Assembly: GCA_046262495.1 (NCBI GenBank)
Contig: JBHEMR010000020.1
Coordinates: 1-6,484 of the forward strand
Direction of reading: 5' to 3'
Length of the DNA: 6,484 nucleotides
Source of the DNA: GCA-003244245 sp046262495
GTDB lineage: Bacteria > Actinomycetota > Actinomycetes > Mycobacteriales > Pseudonocardiaceae
Positions 1-6,330 of the stretch are shown here, piece after piece (within the stretch, counting starts at the first letter, position 1; each line of letters begins with the position of its first letter). The notes below the pieces were generated by a model that saw only the letters and a program-made list of their open reading frames with translations, searched no databases and was not told where the DNA came from. The translations under genes and the position numbers were made by a program.

Positions 1-20
1 GGGGTCCGGGCGGCGAGAGG

Positions 21-923
21 TTAGAGGTAGACGGCGGCGATGAGGGTGACGATGAGGGCGCCGGCGAGGACTTGGAGGGTGCGGTCGCCTAGGGCGATCT
101 CTTCGGGCTCGCCGCCGTTGCCGCCGTCGACGTCCACGGCGTAGCGGAGGATGGCTACCACGAAGGGCACCAGGGAGATCACGGGCCAGCGTGAGTGGTG
201 GGTCTGGCTGAGCTGAAACGCCCACAGACCGTAAGTCATGATCACGCCAGTAGCGGAGAGCGTCCAGACGAAGCGTAGGTAGGAAGCGGTGTAGCGCTCC
301 AGCGACTTGCGGATCTTGGCGCCGGTGCGCTCGGCGAGCCGGATCTCGGCGTAGCGCTTACCGGCCACCATGAACAGTGACCCGAACGCGGTGGTGAGCA
401 AAAACCACTGGGACAGCGCGATCCCCGCGGCGGCGCCGCCCGCGATGGCCCGCAACAGAAAGCCGGACGCGACGATGGAGATGTCGACTACCGGCTGGTG
501 TTTGAGCCACAAGCAGTAGGACAGCTGCACCGCGATGTAGACCACGGTGACCAGGACCAGGTCGGTCGACGCCAGGAAAGACACCGCGATGGCGGCCAGG
601 AACAGTGCGGCCGCGACACCCAACGCCAGCCGCGGCGGCACCAGGCCCGCTGCGATCGGCCGGTTGCGCTTGGTCGGGTGCGCGCGGTCGGCCTCGACGT
701 CTTGGACGTCGTTGACCAGGTACACGCCGGACGCGGCGAGTGAGAACGCGAGAAACGCGATCCCGACCGCGGCTAGCACGGGCAGGTGGAAGATGGTGCC
801 GCCAGCGAACGGTGCGGCCAGCACCAGGACGTTCTTCACCCACTGCCGGGGCCGCATGGTGCGGACCAGCCCGAGCAGCGCGGCGTCTGCCCGGGTGGGA
901 ATCCGCGGCGCGGTGGTCGTCAT
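21..923 (-). CDS. ubiA: Decaprenyl-phosphate phosphoribosyltransferase (DPPR synthase), UbiA family
   Basis: This 300-residue integral membrane prenyltransferase belongs to the UbiA superfamily. Known orthologues (Rv3806c) transfer 5-phosphoribose from PRPP to decaprenyl phosphate, making decaprenylphosphoryl-5-phosphoribose, the precursor of the arabinose donor for arabinogalactan and lipoarabinomannan. Visible in the sequence are RPRQWVKN at residues 24-31, the Mg-binding aspartate motif NDVQDVEAD at 71-79 followed by basic KRNRP at 85-89, a conserved block around KHQPVVDI (141-148) and FLLRAIAGG (155-163), and an acidic loop GEPEEIALGDRTL (271-283) typical of the mycobacterial type. About nine hydrophobic segments span the protein, the last ending almost at the C-terminus. 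The ATG overlaps the stop codon of the phosphatase gene in an ATGA and has a strong Shine-Dalgarno sequence 5 bases upstream, so the start is secure. The stop is TAA. Its place at the end of the glf-glfT2-phosphatase series supports DPPR synthase rather than a ubiquinone or menaquinone prenyltransferase. Confidence 0.96.
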   Translation of the reverse strand: MTTTAPRIPTRADAALLGLVRTMRPRQWVKNVLVLAAPFAGGTIFHLPVLAAVGIAFLAFSLAASGVYLVNDVQDVEADRAHPTKRNRPIAAGLVPPRLALGVAAALFLAAIAVSFLASTDLVLVTVVYIAVQLSYCLWLKHQPVVDISIVASGFLLRAIAGGAAAGIALSQWFLLTTAFGSLFMVAGKRYAEIRLAERTGAKIRKSLERYTASYLRFVWTLSATGVIMTYGLWAFQLSQTHHSRWPVISLVPFVVAILRYAVDVDGGNGGEPEEIALGDRTLQVLAGALIVTLIAAVYL

Positions 924-1459
924 CGGCGTCCTCTCGAGGTGGTGCCACGCAACCGTCGTCGCATCCCGGCGCCGATGGCCGCGCCCAGCGCGGAGCCCAC
1001 CAGCACGTCGCTCGGATAGTGCACGCCCAGCACCAGTCTGCTGATCAGCATCGGTGCCACCATCACCGGGGTCAGCCGGCGGCGCATCAGGCCGCCATAG
1101 AGCACCGCTGCTGCGGTGGTCGAGGCCGCGTGCGAGGACGGGAAGGACAGCTGACTCGGCGTGCCGGCCAGCACCGCAACGGACGGATCGACAGGGCGTT
1201 GCCGGCGTACCACGCGCTTGACAGCGATCGACGTGCCATGCGCCGCGGCCACCGTGGCCGCGGAGACCAGCCAGTCCCGCCGGCGCCGCCGGTCGACCAG
1301 CGCACCCAGCGCACCCAGCGCCAACCAGCCCAGGGCGTGTTCACCGAAGTGCGACAGCCCGCGGGCGGCGGCCACGACCGGAGGTATCCCGATCCTGTCC
1401 TGCACAGCTGACAGCAGTGCGATCTCCTGATCGTCCCTACTGAATCGTCGTTGCAGCAT
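920..1459 (-). CDS. PAP2-family membrane phosphatase, proposed DPPR phosphatase (Rv3807c-like)
   Basis: This 179-residue protein has all three PAP2 (type 2 phosphatidic acid phosphatase) signatures. KX6RP is K81 to R88-P89, the PSGH motif appears as PSSH at 107-110, and SRX5HX3D is S140-R141, H147, D151. H110 and H147 are the expected nucleophile and general-acid/base histidines. About four or five hydrophobic segments flank these motifs (roughly 42-55, 64-80, 112-124, 131-146 and 152-165), and the C-terminus is very basic. The M. tuberculosis counterpart at this position, Rv3807c, is proposed to remove the 5-phosphate of decaprenylphosphoryl-5-phosphoribose, giving decaprenylphosphoryl ribose. 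That role is inferred from position and family and is less firmly proven than those of its neighbours. The ATG shares its A with the glfT2 stop (TGATG). A GTG one codon earlier (1462) overlaps that stop by four bases and has AAAAGGG ten bases upstream (1473-1479), so the true start may be either. Confidence 0.9.
   Translation of the reverse strand: MLQRRFSRDDQEIALLSAVQDRIGIPPVVAAARGLSHFGEHALGWLALGALGALVDRRRRRDWLVSAATVAAAHGTSIAVKRVVRRQRPVDPSVAVLAGTPSQLSFPSSHAASTTAAAVLYGGLMRRRLTPVMVAPMLISRLVLGVHYPSDVLVGSALGAAIGAGMRRRLRGTTSRGRR
929..935 (-). promoter_or_regulatory. Ribosome binding site of ubiA
   Basis: Read on the minus strand this is GAGAGGA, five bases before the ubiA ATG. It lies inside the end of the phosphatase gene. 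Together with the ATGA overlap it fixes the ubiA start and suggests that ubiA translation can both re-initiate from, and start independently of, the upstream gene. Confidence 0.75.
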
Positions 1460-3462
1460 CACGCGTCGAATACCCTTTTCCAGCCGGTCCGATCAGTAAG
1501 CCCGGGTGCGGCGTCGCGGTAGCGCTTGCGCAGCTGGGGGAATTCCCGGGCGAGTTCCCGGTGCAGCGCCACCGAGCGGGCGAGCATCGAGCGGAAAGCG
1601 CGGGGGTCACGCTTGCGGTAGGTGACGCCCCGGCCGTCCGCCGTGGAGACGGTCACCCCGTCCAGCCCGGAGAGCACGAACCACCGGGCATCCTTGCGGG
1701 CCAACGAGAGCTGCGGGCGGCGCTGAGTCTGAGCATCGACCGGACGCAGCTGATGCGCCAGGCGCTTGAGCAGGGTCGCCCCGATGGTGACCGGGTTGGT
1801 GGGCGGTTTGAGCATGCGCTGCACCGCGAGCTGCCCGCCAGCCGGCAACGGCAGCTCTTGGGAGTCCATCACCTGCCCGTCGGGGAACTCCGCGCAGCGG
1901 GCCCGGACCTCTCCCAGCGCCGTGGGTAGCTTGTCGAACAGCGCCTCCGGCCCGGCCAGGAAGTCCCGGATCGCCATCTCCTGCAGCGCCAGCGTCGAGT
2001 ACTCCATCGCCAGGGCGTGCTTCAGGGCGTGTTTGAGGCTGTCGGCAAGCATCGCCGTAGGTCGCTCTTCGGTGCCGTGCAGCGCAGCGCCGACCAGTCT
2101 GTTGCGCAGGTGGAAATAAGCCTGCCAGTCGGTGGCGTCATCCTTATCGGCAAACGACATGTGCCAGATCGCCACACCGGGTACGGTCGCGGTGGGATAA
2201 CCCGCGGCGCGGGCCCGCAGGCCGTACTCGACGTCGTCCCACTTGATGAACAGCGGCAGCGGCAACCCGATGTCCTCGGCGATGGTGCGCGGGATCAGGC
2301 ACATCCACCAGGCGTTGTAGTCGACGTCGGTGCGCCGGTGCATCCAAGCGGTCTGGCGCAGCGAATGCTGGGCGAAGTCGTGGTCGTACTCGGTGCCCGG
2401 CGCCTTGTTCCACCGCATCCGCTGCCGGTCGACGATCTCACCCCAGGCATGGAGCCGGGAACGGGCTTGAGCCTGCAGCATCTGCCCGCCGACCAGCATC
2501 GGGCGGCGCGCGAACCGGGAGAACGCCACGGCGCGCAGGATCGAGTCGGGCTCCAGGACGATGTCGTCGTCCATGTAGAGGATCTGTTCGCAGTCGGTGG
2601 TCTCCAGCGCCTCGTACATCACCCGCGCGTAACCGCCGGAGCCGCCAATGTTGGGCTGGTCGATGATCCGCAGGCGATCCCCGAGCACGGCTTGCGCCGC
2701 CGCGAAACCATCCTGGTCACGAACCTTATTGACGCCCTGGTCGGGGATCACCACCGCGGTGACGATCGAGCGGACCAGCTCGTCCTCGCCAATCGCTCGC
2801 AGGGTGGCAACGCAGTCGGTGGGGCGATTGAAGGTGGGCATCCCGATGGTCACCGCGGCGCGCCCCGGTGCCTCGACTGGAGCATGCCAGCCGCCGGAGT
2901 GCACGATCAGCTCCGAGTCCTCGGTGCTGAGGTCGAACCAGTACCAGCCGCCGTCCTCGAACGGTGTCAGGTCCAGCTCGATATCCAGCTGGCGCCGCCC
3001 CTCGATCAACTCGCCGTGGGTGTGGATGGCTGTGCCGTCGGCCTTAGATCGGTAGACGTCGACCCGACCGGCACCCTCGACGTCCAGGCGCAGCCGCACA
3101 GTGCGCAGCGCGGTCCAGCGCCGCCAGTAGCTGGCCGGGAAGGCGTTGAAGTAGGCCGCGAAGGACACCTCGGTCTGCTCGGGCACCGCCACGCTGGTGC
3201 GGGACAGCGCGCGCACCAGCCGAGCGTTCGGGTTGGCCAAGGTGACTTCGATGTCGACGTCACGCGGATCCTGCTTGCCGGTGCTCCCCGCTGGTGGCCA
3301 CACCCGCCGGGCAGCGACCGACTGCTCATCGACATAGAGCGCACGGACAGCCATGGGGTCGGCCCGGCGGGGCAGGATCACGCGCTGCAGCAGTGTCGAG
3401 AACGGCTCGACGGGCGTGCTGGCGCTCACTGCGTCCGGGCTGCGAACAGTGCTGCTCGGCAT
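1459..3462 (-). CDS. glfT2: Galactofuranosyltransferase GlfT2 (bifunctional galactan polymerase)
   Basis: This GT-A-fold enzyme (family GT2) uses UDP-galactofuranose to build the galactan chain with alternating beta-1,5 and beta-1,6 links at the cytoplasmic membrane face. Counting from the chosen ATG (667 residues), an N-terminal beta-rich domain contains YFNAFPASYWRRW (104-116) and FEDGGWYWFD (168-177). The catalytic domain starts near VTIGMPTFNRP (204-214). The metal/UDP-binding DDD is at 298-300. WDDVEYG at 408-414 supplies the catalytic-base aspartates, where mycobacteria have WDDADYG. The conserved histidine of IWHM is H434. A helical C-terminal domain ends in RYRDAAPGLT. The frame stays open upstream to a GTG at 3576 that overlaps the glf stop. 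I chose the ATG at 3462, which has GGGGAG just upstream at short spacing, because it gives a length and N-terminus closest to the roughly 637-residue M. tuberculosis protein. A longer form of 705 residues cannot be excluded. Compared with that protein, a segment of roughly 28 residues is added before the FNAFPASYW block. Confidence 0.95.
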   Translation of the reverse strand: MPSSTVRSPDAVSASTPVEPFSTLLQRVILPRRADPMAVRALYVDEQSVAARRVWPPAGSTGKQDPRDVDIEVTLANPNARLVRALSRTSVAVPEQTEVSFAAYFNAFPASYWRRWTALRTVRLRLDVEGAGRVDVYRSKADGTAIHTHGELIEGRRQLDIELDLTPFEDGGWYWFDLSTEDSELIVHSGGWHAPVEAPGRAAVTIGMPTFNRPTDCVATLRAIGEDELVRSIVTAVVIPDQGVNKVRDQDGFAAAQAVLGDRLRIIDQPNIGGSGGYARVMYEALETTDCEQILYMDDDIVLEPDSILRAVAFSRFARRPMLVGGQMLQAQARSRLHAWGEIVDRQRMRWNKAPGTEYDHDFAQHSLRQTAWMHRRTDVDYNAWWMCLIPRTIAEDIGLPLPLFIKWDDVEYGLRARAAGYPTATVPGVAIWHMSFADKDDATDWQAYFHLRNRLVGAALHGTEERPTAMLADSLKHALKHALAMEYSTLALQEMAIRDFLAGPEALFDKLPTALGEVRARCAEFPDGQVMDSQELPLPAGGQLAVQRMLKPPTNPVTIGATLLKRLAHQLRPVDAQTQRRPQLSLARKDARWFVLSGLDGVTVSTADGRGVTYRKRDPRAFRSMLARSVALHRELAREFPQLRKRYRDAAPGLTDRTGWKRVFDA

Positions 3463-3572
3463 GAACTCCCCAGTCGTGGCGAGATAGCGGGCTCGGCGTT
3501 GCGTCGCCAGAGGGTAGTCCTCGGCAGCGACCCCGAGCCAGCCGGCTACCCCCTCCATGGTGTACCCACAGG

Positions 3573-4781
3573 TCACCAACCGTCTTGCTGGCTCGTCGGC
3601 GTGTCGTCCAGGGACTGGTTCTCAGTGAAATACGGGGCGATCTTGTTATCGTACATCGACAGCGCGGAGCCGATCGCCATGTGCATGTCCAGGTATTTGT
3701 ACGTACCGAGCCGGCCACCGAAGAGCACATTGCGGTTGGCGGTCTCCTTGCGGGCCAGCTCACGGTAGCGTTCCAGCTTCGCCCGATCCTCGGCGGTGTT
3801 GATGGGGTAATAGGGCTCGTCGCCGCGCTGAGCGAACCTCGAGTACTCGCGGAAAATCACCGTCTTGTCCGTGCGGTAATCGCGCTCGGGGTGGAAATGC
3901 CGGAACTCGTGGATCCGGGTGTAGGGCACGTCCAGATCGGCGTAGTTCATCACCGGCGTGCCTTGGAAGTCACCGGTGTCGAGCACTTCTTGCTCGAAGT
4001 CCAGGGTGCGCCAACCCAACTCGCCCTCGGCGTGGTCGAAATAGCGGTCCAGCGGCCCGGTGTAGACGACGGGCACATCGGCCGGAACATCGCTGCGCGC
4101 GTCGAACCAGTCGGTGTCCAGCCGGACGTCGATATTCGGGTGCTCAGCCATCCGGTTCAGCCACGCAGTGTATCCGTCGACCGGCAGGCCCTCGTAGGTG
4201 TCGTTGAAGTACCGGTTGTTGAACGTGTACCGCACCGGCAGCCGGGAGATGATGCCCGGCGGCAACTCGGTGGGGTCGGTCTGCCACTGCTTGGCGGTGT
4301 AACCTCGCACGAACGCTTCATAAAGCGGCCGGCCGATCAGCGAGATCGCCTTTTCTTCCAGATTGGCGGCGTCCTTGCCCTGAATCTCGGCTGCCTGCTC
4401 GGCGACCAGTGCTCTGGCCTGGTCCGGAGTCAGGTGCTTGCCGAAATACTCGCAGATCGTGCCCAGATTCACCGGCATCGGATAAACCCGGCCCTGATAG
4501 CTGGTGAACACTCGGTGCTGGTAGCCGGTGAAATCGGTGAACTGGTTGACGTAGTCCCAGACCCGCTTGTTTGAGGTGTGGAACAGGTGCGCGCCGTAAC
4601 GGTGCACCTCGATACCGGTCTCAGGCTCGGCCTCGGAGTAGGCGTTACCCCCGATGTGGTGCCGGCGGTCCAGGACCAAGACCCGCCGATCCAGCTGGCT
4701 GGCGACCCGCTCAGCAACGGTCAGACCGAAGAAACCGGAACCCACCACGACCAGGTCGACCTTGGGCCTACTCACGGGCAT
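3573..4781 (-). CDS. glf: UDP-galactopyranose mutase
   Basis: This 402-residue cytosolic flavoenzyme interconverts UDP-galactopyranose and UDP-galactofuranose using reduced FAD, and so supplies the donor for GlfT2. The N-terminal Rossmann dinucleotide motif is VVGSGFFG (12-19), followed by the FAD-contacting HIGGNAYSE (42-50). The substrate-binding region includes KQWQTDP (164-170, the mobile-loop tryptophan) and R180 in SRLPVRYTF. The block YTRIHEFRHFHPE (287-299) and the C-terminal FAD-binding GGRLGTYKYLDMH (355-367) are also present. Similarity to M. tuberculosis Glf (Rv3809c), recalled from knowledge, runs over nearly the whole length. The open frame continues to 5090, but the part before the ATG at 4781 lies in the preceding gene and lacks family similarity. 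M104 of that frame starts the conserved MPVSRPKVDLVVVGSG. No good Shine-Dalgarno precedes it, and GTG codons at 4790 and 4775 are alternatives that shift the start by a few residues. It is separated from the upstream gene by 65 bases and followed by glfT2. Confidence 0.97.
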   Translation of the reverse strand: MPVSRPKVDLVVVGSGFFGLTVAERVASQLDRRVLVLDRRHHIGGNAYSEAEPETGIEVHRYGAHLFHTSNKRVWDYVNQFTDFTGYQHRVFTSYQGRVYPMPVNLGTICEYFGKHLTPDQARALVAEQAAEIQGKDAANLEEKAISLIGRPLYEAFVRGYTAKQWQTDPTELPPGIISRLPVRYTFNNRYFNDTYEGLPVDGYTAWLNRMAEHPNIDVRLDTDWFDARSDVPADVPVVYTGPLDRYFDHAEGELGWRTLDFEQEVLDTGDFQGTPVMNYADLDVPYTRIHEFRHFHPERDYRTDKTVIFREYSRFAQRGDEPYYPINTAEDRAKLERYRELARKETANRNVLFGGRLGTYKYLDMHMAIGSALSMYDNKIAPYFTENQSLDDTPTSQQDGW

Positions 4782-4846
4782 CGGGCTCACGGGTGGGATG
4801 GTAGCCGCCGAGCATGCGCTACCGGAGGCGGGCCGGGACGCGGATA
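4782..4846 (-). other. Short intergenic region upstream of glf
   Basis: These 65 bases separate the stop codon of the GT-C transferase gene from the glf ATG. It is one of only two junctions in the window where genes do not touch (the other is glf-glfT2, if glfT2 starts at 3462). I see no convincing Rho-independent terminator, no strong Shine-Dalgarno sequence, and only a weak AT-containing hexamer (TAGTAT, minus strand, straddling the upstream stop codon) that could act as a -10 element. An internal promoter for the conserved glf-glfT2-phosphatase-ubiA block could lie here or in the end of the upstream gene, but the sequence does not prove it. Confidence 0.4.
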
Positions 4847-6328
4847 CTAACCGGCCGGTCGGACCACCATCTGTCCGGCGTATGGACGCCATGACGTCAC
4901 ATGGACCCCGGTCGGGTCTTCGGCGAACGCGAACTTGTAGACAGGGTGAATGGGCGGACCGACCTTGAATCGATAATAATTCCAGTCGAACAGGGTTCGC
5001 ACAAGCGGGCCTGCCGCCGCTCGCTTGGCCCGCAGGAGATCGGCGACCTGGGCACGGTCGGAAAACCGGTCGACGACGGTGCAGTCGCAAAAGTAGGCGA
5101 CCGTGCCGACCTCACCGAATGACTCCACGGTTGTACCGGGCGGCACTCTCGCGGCGAGAGCGGCGTACTCGGAAGCGGAAGCCCAGTTGCCCGAAATAGT
5201 GGTCAGCGTCCAGGGCCGCGCGGCGAGGAACACCGCCGTCGCCGCGATCAGTAGCACGCCGATCGACGACCCAGCAAACTGCAGTCGGCGGGACAGCCCT
5301 CCTACGCTCAGGACAGCGAGCATACTCAGCGCGCCGATCGCCGGTCCGTAATACCACTGGTACGGCGGGACCTTCAGCAGCAGATAAACCGTGATGTGCA
5401 GGACCGCGCCGATCCCCCAAACAACGGCCAGCACTGCACCCGGCCCGCCCAAGCGGCGCGCCCCGACGACGCTCCACACCGCCAGGGCGAAAAGACCAAA
5501 CACGGCGGGTAGCATCGACAGCGAAACGGCAAACGGATAACCGAGCCAGAAATACCACAGACCGGTGGCGAATGACCTGTCGACCCACACTTCGTTGACC
5601 TTGAGCAGAAGCGTATCTGGAACCGCAGAACCGAGCCACCACCACGACGCCGCAAACCACGGCAGAACGACAGCACTGGCGACCCCGACCACTTGTGCGA
5701 CACATCGTGTCCGAGTCCGAGCAGGCGAACTTCCGGTCACGGCGACGAGTGCGGCTATCGCGAACACAGCGAGATCGGCACGAGTGAGCACTAGCAGTCC
5801 GCACACTACCCCGGTGGCCACCGGACGCCGAGCAACCACAGCAGAGCCCAGGACGGCGATTAGCGCCAGCCCCAGGTATGTCTCCAGTCCGATCGTGGAG
5901 ATGAGAAGCGGGTTTACCACTAGCAGGCTGACTGTCACCGCCGCGATCCACTGGCTGTACCCCAGCCGCGCGCAGCTCATCGATAAGCCGGCACCTGCCA
6001 CAGCGAGGGAGGCGATGAGCAGTAACCCTACTGAGACCACCGGTGCCCCGGACAGCACGATAAGCCCTGCCAGCAACAGCACGTTCAGCGGTGACGTGGC
6101 TGTGTTCGACTGGTGCCCCGGCTCCAAGGCCCACTGCCCGTGTTGGGCGAGGGTACGCGCGTAGTCGATCGTAATGTAGGCGTCGTCGATCAGCGCCCGG
6201 TGCACAGCCAGGAACACGAGTGCCCCACCCACCGCACCCAAGGCCGCTGACGGTCCCCAAGCGGGAAGAGCCGAGATGCGCGTGCCTCTGGGATTTGGGC
6301 GCTCGGCGGCGAGCGAGGTCGGCGCCAT
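4847..6328 (-). CDS. GT-C-type polytopic membrane glycosyltransferase, distantly AftB-like, acceptor unknown
   Basis: This 493-residue protein has a short cytoplasmic N-terminus, about eleven hydrophobic segments between residues 27 and 370, and a hydrophilic C-terminal domain (about 375-493). The first putative extracytoplasmic loop holds L-IDDAYITIDYAR (47-58), then a TSPLNVLLLAG segment (78-88). Further on are GLETYLGLAL (147-156), LTRADL (181-186) and PPYQWYYGP (321-329). This order (DDAYI/DDAFI, TSPLW/TNPLW, GLET, LTRPE) is the pattern I know from AftB-type GT-C transferases, which use decaprenylphosphoryl sugars outside the membrane. D48/D49 are the candidate catalytic aspartates. The C-terminal domain contains FGEVGTVAYFCDCTVVD (404-420), a pattern also seen in the outer domain of such enzymes, here with two close cysteines. 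Donor and acceptor cannot be read from sequence. A GTG at 6334 overlaps the upstream stop (GTGA) and has AAGGG nine bases before it (6344-6348), so the start may be two codons earlier. Sampled lines are poorer in G+C (about 60 percent) than glfT2 (about 71 percent). Confidence 0.8.
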   Translation of the reverse strand: MAPTSLAAERPNPRGTRISALPAWGPSAALGAVGGALVFLAVHRALIDDAYITIDYARTLAQHGQWALEPGHQSNTATSPLNVLLLAGLIVLSGAPVVSVGLLLIASLAVAGAGLSMSCARLGYSQWIAAVTVSLLVVNPLLISTIGLETYLGLALIAVLGSAVVARRPVATGVVCGLLVLTRADLAVFAIAALVAVTGSSPARTRTRCVAQVVGVASAVVLPWFAASWWWLGSAVPDTLLLKVNEVWVDRSFATGLWYFWLGYPFAVSLSMLPAVFGLFALAVWSVVGARRLGGPGAVLAVVWGIGAVLHITVYLLLKVPPYQWYYGPAIGALSMLAVLSVGGLSRRLQFAGSSIGVLLIAATAVFLAARPWTLTTISGNWASASEYAALAARVPPGTTVESFGEVGTVAYFCDCTVVDRFSDRAQVADLLRAKRAAAGPLVRTLFDWNYYRFKVGPPIHPVYKFAFAEDPTGVHVTSWRPYAGQMVVRPAG

Positions 6329-6330
6329 CG

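Noticed and set aside
1..20. Start of aftB downstream of ubiA
   Set aside because: No ATG, GTG or TTG start lies in the 20 bases after the ubiA stop, so the expected aftB cannot be claimed from this window.
2017..3768. A 583-codon open frame on the plus strand
   Set aside because: It lies antisense to glfT2 and the end of glf, has no recognisable domain, and long antisense frames are expected opposite G+C-rich genes with strong third-position bias.
3585..4574. A 329-codon open frame on the plus strand opposite glf
   Set aside because: It is the antisense shadow of a fully conserved glf and encodes no recognisable motif.
4768..4815. A 15-codon minus-strand open frame (ATG at 4815, encoding MLGGYHPTREPDARE) overlapping the glf start
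   Set aside because: It could be read as a leader peptide, but it has no Shine-Dalgarno sequence or visible conserved feature, and short frames like this occur by chance.
4850..4859. Perfect 10-base palindrome ACCGGCCGGT at the end of the GT-C gene
   Set aside because: It has no loop or following T-run, falls in coding sequence with the stop codon, and such palindromes are common at high G+C; it does not support a terminator or an operator.
5112..6260. A 382-codon minus-strand frame inside the GT-C gene
   Set aside because: It is an arginine- and glycine-rich out-of-frame reading, while the overlapping frame gives coherent membrane segments and GT-C motifs.
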